Shown: positions 16,459-21,202 of the stretch, in pieces
Numbering within the stretch: position 1 is the stretch's first letter
Layout: every line of letters starts with the position of its first letter
Assembly (NCBI GenBank): GCA_004124535.1
Contig: SCKQ01000043.1
Coordinates: 1-21,202 of the forward strand
DNA length: 21,202 nucleotides
Direction: 5' to 3'
Source: Fidelibacterota bacterium
GTDB lineage: Bacteria; Marinisomatota; Marinisomatia; Marinisomatales; TCS55
The notes under the pieces: generated by a model
What the model was told of the DNA's origin: nothing
The model's database searches: none
The model's input: only the letters and a program-made list of their open reading frames with translations
Position numbers and translations under genes: made by a program

Positions 16459-17903
16459 TGGATACTGCTACAGTAGCTAACACCATTGTTGAAGAATTAC
16501 AGCATAAAGTTGCGGATATTGATCTTGCTGATGATGGCCGAAAAGCAATCGCTATTGCAGAAAAAGAAATGCCCGGTCTTATGGTAACTCGTAAAAAATA
16601 CGGGCCGGAAAAACCATTTGCTGGTAAAAAACTCACTGGTTCATTACACATGACCGTTGAGACAGCTGTATTGATAGAAACATTAGTTGAGCTTGGAGCT
16701 GATGTGCGTTGGGCCAGTTGTAATATATTTTCTACCCAAGACCATGCCGCTGCAGCCATCGCAGAATCAGGCGTACCGGTTTATGCCTGGAAAGGTGAAA
16801 GTTTAGAGGAATATTGGTGGTGCACGCTGCAGGCATTAACATTTAATGGTAATGAAGGACCCGACCTGATTGTTGATGATGGTGGTGATGCAACAATGCT
16901 CATTCATAAAGGGTATGAGCTTGAGGAACATTTTGCGAAGCACAATACAACACCAGAAATAACTACAACAGTTAAAGAAGAACAGGTTATTGAGGCATTG
17001 TTGCGTGATGTCCTTGAAAAAGATCCCATGCATTGGCACAAAGTAGCAAAAAATATAATTGGCGTATCTGAAGAAACTACTACTGGCGTCCATCGCCTAG
17101 TGCAAATGGCTAAAGACCAGACGCTGTTATTCCCGGCCTATAATGTCAACGATTCTGTCACAAAATCGAAGTTTGACAATATTTATGGCTGTCGTGAATC
17201 ATTGGCTGATGGCCTGAAGCGATCAATGGATGTAATGGTAGCTGGTAAGACAGTGCTGATCTGTGGCTATGGAGACGTCGGTCGCGGTTGTGTCCAATCC
17301 ATGCGTGGTTATGGTGCTCGTGTATTGGTTACGGAAATTGATCCAATTTGTGCCTTGCAAGCAGCCATGGAAGGATACGAAGTAGTTACCGTTGAGCAGG
17401 CAATACCGGAAACAAATATTTTTGTGACGGCTACAGGTAACCGTGATATTATCACCCTGGAACATATGAAAGCGATGAATGACCAGGCGATCGTTTGTAA
17501 CATCGGTCATTTCGATAATGAGATCCAGGTAGATAAACTAAACGAAGATCCTAGCGTAAATAGGGAAGTGATTAAACCCCAGGTAGACCGATACACATTT
17601 GATGATGGTCATGATATTTATTTGCTGGCTGAGGGACGCTTGATGAACCTTGGGTGTGCTACAGGACATCCCAGTTTTGTAATGTCAAATTCGTTTACCA
17701 ATCAGGTTTTAGCGCAAATTGCCTTGGCAACTGAAAAACCTGAATTGGGCGTCTATATGCTGCCAAAAGAACTGGATGAGGAAGTGGCTAGGCTGCACTT
17801 GGGACATCTAGGTGTGACACTTACAGAATTATCTGATGACCAGGCAGATTATATTGGTGTTTCTAAAACAGGACCGTATAAGGCTGATCATTATCGCTAT
17901 TAG
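16458..17903 (+). CDS. ahcY: Adenosylhomocysteinase (S-adenosylhomocysteine hydrolase), long form
   Basis: NAD-dependent cytoplasmic enzyme that splits S-adenosylhomocysteine into adenosine and homocysteine, removing the product inhibitor of methyltransferases. With metK upstream it covers two steps of the activated methyl cycle. The 481 residues show His64 (SLHMTVET), Asp141 (VDDGGDAT), Glu206 ([10 protein letters not shown]), Lys236 and Asp240 ([11 protein letters not shown]), the NAD loop GYGDVGRG (270-277) and the C-terminal KADHYRY. A stretch of about 45 residues at 152-196 is the insertion of the long-form enzymes (as in Mycobacterium and Plasmodium), absent from the human type. AGGA at 16447-16450, seven bases before the ATG, supports the start. 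A strong terminator follows. Confidence 0.97.
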   Translation: MDTATVANTIVEELQHKVADIDLADDGRKAIAIAEKEMPGLMVTRKKYGPEKPFAGKKLTGSLHMTVETAVLIETLVELGADVRWASCNIFSTQDHAAAAIAESGVPVYAWKGESLEEYWWCTLQALTFNGNEGPDLIVDDGGDATMLIHKGYELEEHFAKHNTTPEITTTVKEEQVIEALLRDVLEKDPMHWHKVAKNIIGVSEETTTGVHRLVQMAKDQTLLFPAYNVNDSVTKSKFDNIYGCRESLADGLKRSMDVMVAGKTVLICGYGDVGRGCVQSMRGYGARVLVTEIDPICALQAAMEGYEVVTVEQAIPETNIFVTATGNRDIITLEHMKAMNDQAIVCNIGHFDNEIQVDKLNEDPSVNREVIKPQVDRYTFDDGHDIYLLAEGRLMNLGCATGHPSFVMSNSFTNQVLAQIALATEKPELGVYMLPKELDEEVARLHLGHLGVTLTELSDDQADYIGVSKTGPYKADHYRY

Positions 17904-17925
17904 GAACTGAATTCAATTCTGTTTT

Positions 17926-17955
17926 AAGGCCCCGGTATAACCGGGGCTTTTTTTT
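17926..17955 (+). terminator. Strong intrinsic terminator after ahcY
   Basis: A ten-pair stem, AAGGCCCCGG (17926-17935) with CCGGGGCTTT (17941-17950) and one G-U pair, closes a five-base loop TATAA. The T run covers 17948-17955. It ends the metK-ahcY unit and isolates the lipoprotein gene downstream. Confidence 0.93.
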
Positions 17956-17987
17956 GTAGTAAACCTCATGAAAATTGGAGAATTTCA

Positions 17988-18008
17988 GTGGGCCTTTCCC
18001 ATTTATAA
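17988..18008 (+). other. Possible six-codon leader ORF abutting the next start codon
   Basis: GGAG at 17977-17980 lies seven bases before a GTG at 17988, ideal spacing. That frame reads MGLSHL and stops at TAA 18006-18008. The stop directly abuts, in the same frame, the ATG of the large lipoprotein, which has no Shine-Dalgarno site of its own. The lipoprotein could therefore be translated by re-initiation. It could also be chance, or a sequence error that cuts off the true start. Confidence 0.3.
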
Positions 18009-21000
18009 ATGGAACGAGATTACCTCAGCAGTTTACTGAATCTCTTTCGCAAGCGAATAAATAAAATATTCGTTGGTCTGCTTGTTATTATTATTGCGGC
18101 CTGTGATTTTGATAATCCCGCCGATTTTGTAGTTCCTACCTGGTTTATCGATATCAAGCTACCGCTGATCTCAAAACGGTTTCCGATGGGGGACTTGGTA
18201 GACACGACCAATTTCATTTACCCAACGGATGATTCTGCAGGATTTCAACTTCTATTTACCGGTTTAATCGATCCGCCTGTTAGTACGGAAGAAATGGAAC
18301 TAGGTGTTCGTTTTCCTGGTGGATATATGGAGCAGGTTATTCCAGAAGAATCAATAGGAGATGGTCCAGACGGAAGTGCTATTGAAATTGAAATTCCCGG
18401 TTTTGAATTTCCAATTGAATATAATTTTCCTCCTTTTTTTCCATTTTATTCTGAAACAACCCAGGTTGAGGTAATTCCAGGTTCGGGACAGTGGGTTCAA
18501 GATACATTTCATTTACCTATACAAACACCCAAAGTGATGTATGGCTACCAGTATAATGAATATTTCGTTCGCCCTTTGAATTTGGCATTAGATGCAGTTT
18601 TCAGCGAATTAAACGGATTGTTCCCCATGGATCTTGGTTTATCATCTTTAACTGCGGCTATTACTGAACCACAGATAACTATAGATACGCTGCTTATTTC
18701 AGGAACTGAAGAAACAAGTTATTTAAGGTCTTATTTTGAAAATCACGGCTATCCCACAAAATTAAGAGACTGTTCCGCGTTCTTTATAAGTATTGATGTC
18801 ATTCAACCTTGGCTCTCAATAAGGGATACAATCGCACCCCATTTTAGGTCAGAGGTTGGAAGTATCTTTGACACTGTCGATTCAATATTCTATATGGGCG
18901 CTTTTGATACTACTACTAATTTGTCGGTTGAAGGCCTTACGGATAGTGTACAAATATTTACCTACTTTCAGTTAGACTCAGTCCACCCAGATTCATTTGT
19001 AACACTTTACCCTACTAATGATGGAGATATGTTTATTGGTTATGCATTCGATTTTAGTTTTAATGGAATCGATAGTGCAGTGGTCAGTATTGATTCATTT
19101 AATATTGATTTGAGCGATCAATTAGACGCTATGCAAAGCCAGTTAAATTTTTCCAGTTCCTTGCCTGAGATGGAGGGTATATCTTTTGACATAAAAGAAG
19201 CGGAAATGCAATCTTCTGGTTTTCCAGATGATGAACCTATTCCAAATCAATTTAAAATACAGAATCTACATAGTTCATTTCACTGGGATATCAATTTTTA
19301 CATGAAGATTCCTAACTTCATTTCACCCAGCGGTGAGAACCATGTTCTTATTGATGAAGTACTCAGAAACACTGATGATCCATTTGAAACAACGATTAAG
19401 TTATATGATCCTTTGATCCCTGCAGGAGATCTTTTAATACCACTACCTCCAGATACTACAATTGGATCCGTGGACTTAGATTTGCAAGTCTGGATACCTG
19501 GCCAGCAGGTGACAATTCCCCTTGATGGTTCATCCTTGGGAGGTTTCGGTGTAACTGTACAATTTGGATCATTGTTCTTTGAAGAACTGAAGGCCTATGT
19601 CAATATGGATTTAACTGCAGATACAATGGATATTTCCGGTTTTCCACCAGAGCTTACTGGCGTTGGATTTCCCGAGCTGGAATTTGAATTTGAAATATTT
19701 AATGAAATTGATTTTCCGTTATTGATTGATATTAATATGCTGGGAACAAAACCAAGCGGAGTCCCGGTCGTGTCCAGGTTAAATGCAAAACTTGGGGTTC
19801 CATCTTATATTGAGAGTAATTATGGGATCGATGTAGATACAGTATTAACTAAAATTCTCTGGAGTGACGCGGGCACCGAGATATCTTTCTATGCACCACC
19901 GAGTTCGCCCCAACCGACAGAGGTTACCCTCATTCCTCCTGCACCTGGTGAGTTTTCAATTATTGATTTCTTTGGTTCAATGCCTCTGGTCGCCATTGCG
20001 GATATCAAAACGAGGATCAATGGTACTGCTGGAATAACGGGCAAGGAATCGCAAATATGGGGCAGTTTTACAATTAAAATGCCTTTTTCGGTAACCATGA
20101 ATGCACCGCCATTCATTCCACCAAGCGGCATATCAAAACTTGATGAATTCAGCCATGATAACAGAAATAAAATACGCCATTCCCTTATAGAATCTGAGTT
20201 CTCCACCAATATAGAAAATAGTTTACCATTAGGTGGTGAGTTTGCAATTCTGCTATCGGATCAGCCTTTTTTCCCTAAGGATATAACCACTGAAGCATTA
20301 GGTACTTTTCGTGATACGATGATTACACAATATGGCTGGGATTCAACTGATGTTTTATATATTGTTGATAAATGCGATAGCCTTAGTCCGGCCAAAGGCA
20401 ATATCTATGTATTTAATGTGATGAGTGATTCCAGCCAGTGTGTGGATGGTATGAAATACCTGGTAAAGCGATCCCTGGATTCAGAAGTAGATACGGTAAT
20501 ATCCTATGTAGATACTTTATTTCGGATACTACTGCCTAGCCCGCTTGAATATTACTCCGATACATCTACGGTGGGTCACCCTGGGCAGGTTGCTGTACCG
20601 GGTGTAACGGGTTACAGTAGTGTACTGGATACCAGCCGTATCTTCCTGCTTACCGATTATGGAGATCACTATGTTGTGCCAAGGTTTTCCTTTAATCAAA
20701 CAGGTGATCAAGCCGTATTTTTTTCTAGGTACGATGCGATTGATATTAGATCCTTTATCACGTTTCGTGTCGCCAGTACAGGCGTGTTTGGGGCAACAGA
20801 AAATGATATCGTGATCCTGTATCCAAATGGAGGTGAAAATTTGGTGGCAGGGTTTCAGGATACGATCCGCTGGAAAACATACGGGCCAATTAGTAATGTA
20901 GATGTGCATTATGCTATTGGTGCAAATCCCAGTGATGATGATTGGGAAGAGATTGTTTTAAATATAGTGAATGATGATTCGTACGCATGGACACCAACAG

Positions 21001-21167
21001 AAATCGCTGATAGCGTGCGCATTAAAATTACGGATTCAAACTCTGAATTAAATGATGTCAGTGGCTGGTATTTTAATGTTTCCAGTACTTTACTTGGCAG
21101 AACATCAACGGGTAGGGCAGTGATAAATAGAGGAAAATTAAAGCGGTCTGGAGAAACCCGTCAATGA
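18009..21167 (+). CDS. Large predicted lipoprotein of unknown function with C-terminal Ig-like domain
   Basis: I do not recognise the main body. The 1,052-residue protein starts with a basic N-terminus, a hydrophobic stretch (about 20-31) and a lipobox ending IIAAC, so Cys32 is probably lipidated and the mature protein is membrane-anchored on the outside. The rest is acidic and rich in Phe, Pro, Ile and Asp, with many short beta-strand-like alternations (for example FPELEFEFEIFNEIDFPLLI) and no further membrane segments or catalytic motif that I can see. Residues about 932-1022 look like an Ig-like domain of the Ser-Thr-rich/Kre9-KNH type (ILYPNGGENLVAGFQDTIRW, with SVRIKITDS near its end). 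There is no type IX-like sorting tail; the C-terminus is short and basic. ATG 18009 lacks a Shine-Dalgarno site. Its TGA overlaps the ATG of the next gene, so the two are probably co-expressed. Confidence 0.85.
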   Translation: MERDYLSSLLNLFRKRINKIFVGLLVIIIAACDFDNPADFVVPTWFIDIKLPLISKRFPMGDLVDTTNFIYPTDDSAGFQLLFTGLIDPPVSTEEMELGVRFPGGYMEQVIPEESIGDGPDGSAIEIEIPGFEFPIEYNFPPFFPFYSETTQVEVIPGSGQWVQDTFHLPIQTPKVMYGYQYNEYFVRPLNLALDAVFSELNGLFPMDLGLSSLTAAITEPQITIDTLLISGTEETSYLRSYFENHGYPTKLRDCSAFFISIDVIQPWLSIRDTIAPHFRSEVGSIFDTVDSIFYMGAFDTTTNLSVEGLTDSVQIFTYFQLDSVHPDSFVTLYPTNDGDMFIGYAFDFSFNGIDSAVVSIDSFNIDLSDQLDAMQSQLNFSSSLPEMEGISFDIKEAEMQSSGFPDDEPIPNQFKIQNLHSSFHWDINFYMKIPNFISPSGENHVLIDEVLRNTDDPFETTIKLYDPLIPAGDLLIPLPPDTTIGSVDLDLQVWIPGQQVTIPLDGSSLGGFGVTVQFGSLFFEELKAYVNMDLTADTMDISGFPPELTGVGFPELEFEFEIFNEIDFPLLIDINMLGTKPSGVPVVSRLNAKLGVPSYIESNYGIDVDTVLTKILWSDAGTEISFYAPPSSPQPTEVTLIPPAPGEFSIIDFFGSMPLVAIADIKTRINGTAGITGKESQIWGSFTIKMPFSVTMNAPPFIPPSGISKLDEFSHDNRNKIRHSLIESEFSTNIENSLPLGGEFAILLSDQPFFPKDITTEALGTFRDTMITQYGWDSTDVLYIVDKCDSLSPAKGNIYVFNVMSDSSQCVDGMKYLVKRSLDSEVDTVISYVDTLFRILLPSPLEYYSDTSTVGHPGQVAVPGVTGYSSVLDTSRIFLLTDYGDHYVVPRFSFNQTGDQAVFFSRYDAIDIRSFITFRVASTGVFGATENDIVILYPNGGENLVAGFQDTIRWKTYGPISNVDVHYAIGANPSDDDWEEIVLNIVNDDSYAWTPTEIADSVRIKITDSNSELNDVSGWYFNVSSTLLGRTSTGRAVINRGKLKRSGETRQ

Positions 21168-21202
21168 AGCGCTTAGTTTTTTACTTTTTTATTTATTTTT
21201 TG
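21164..21202 (+). CDS. Start of a probable secreted or membrane protein (cut by window end)
   Basis: The ATG overlaps the stop of the large lipoprotein as ATGA, with GGAG about ten bases upstream (21150-21153). The 13 visible codons read MKRLVFYFFIYFL, a basic start followed by a hydrophobic run as in a signal peptide or first membrane segment. No stop is reached. The function cannot be told. Confidence 0.55.
   Translation, partial: MKRLVFYFFIYFL

Noticed and set aside
16394..16759. 121-codon open frame on the minus strand across the metK-ahcY junction
   Set aside because: It is antisense to two highly conserved enzymes, with low-complexity composition and no family resemblance.
20529..20909. 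126-codon open frame on the minus strand inside the large lipoprotein gene
   Set aside because: It has no signal, motif or ribosome site, and the + strand frame is continuous and protein-like through this region.

Overview
The window reads as a chromosomal segment of a free-living bacterium of the FCB superphylum (Fibrobacterota-Chlorobiota-Bacteroidota). The best guess is a Marinimicrobia (SAR406)-like or Ignavibacteria-like lineage. The reasons are the type IX-like C-terminal sorting tails (YPNPNNG and FPNPFNP types) on two genes, the order ileS - TraR/DksA - lspA that is familiar from Bacteroidota, a metK promoter of Bacteroidota form (TAnnTTTG), and patchy use of Shine-Dalgarno sites. The taxon is inferred; no rRNA or tRNA gene was seen. 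All genes lie on the + strand. I see no CRISPR array, insertion sequence or phage.

Left part (1-5826), secreted proteins. A decayed cytochrome c-type lipoprotein gene (37-813) is broken by three frame changes and a lost heme cysteine, yet keeps a readable sorting tail. Next comes a 1,622-residue secreted multidomain protein (958-5826). It has Ig/FN3-like modules, a jelly-roll domain split by a LamG domain of clearly lower GC, a carboxypeptidase-regulatory-like domain, a dockerin, a cohesin-like domain and a sorting tail. A hairpin terminator follows.

Middle part (5944-15159), housekeeping. A periplasmic HtrA protease stands alone. Then comes a tight run that may be one transcript: isoleucyl-tRNA synthetase, a TraR/DksA-type zinc-finger protein, signal peptidase II, an RluD-type pseudouridine synthase, a Xer recombinase and ATP-dependent PEP carboxykinase. 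Several of these genes overlap or nearly touch. The isoleucyl-tRNA synthetase has both class I signature motifs altered (GVHH for HIGH, DMHKS for KMSKS), which is the most striking functional feature here.

Right part (15198-21202). metK and ahcY form a two-gene activated-methyl-cycle operon with its own candidate promoter and a strong intrinsic terminator. After it lies a 1,052-residue lipoprotein of unknown function. Its stop codon overlaps the start of another apparently secreted protein that runs off the window. This last pair is the best candidate for something undescribed, but the sequence alone does not show what it does.
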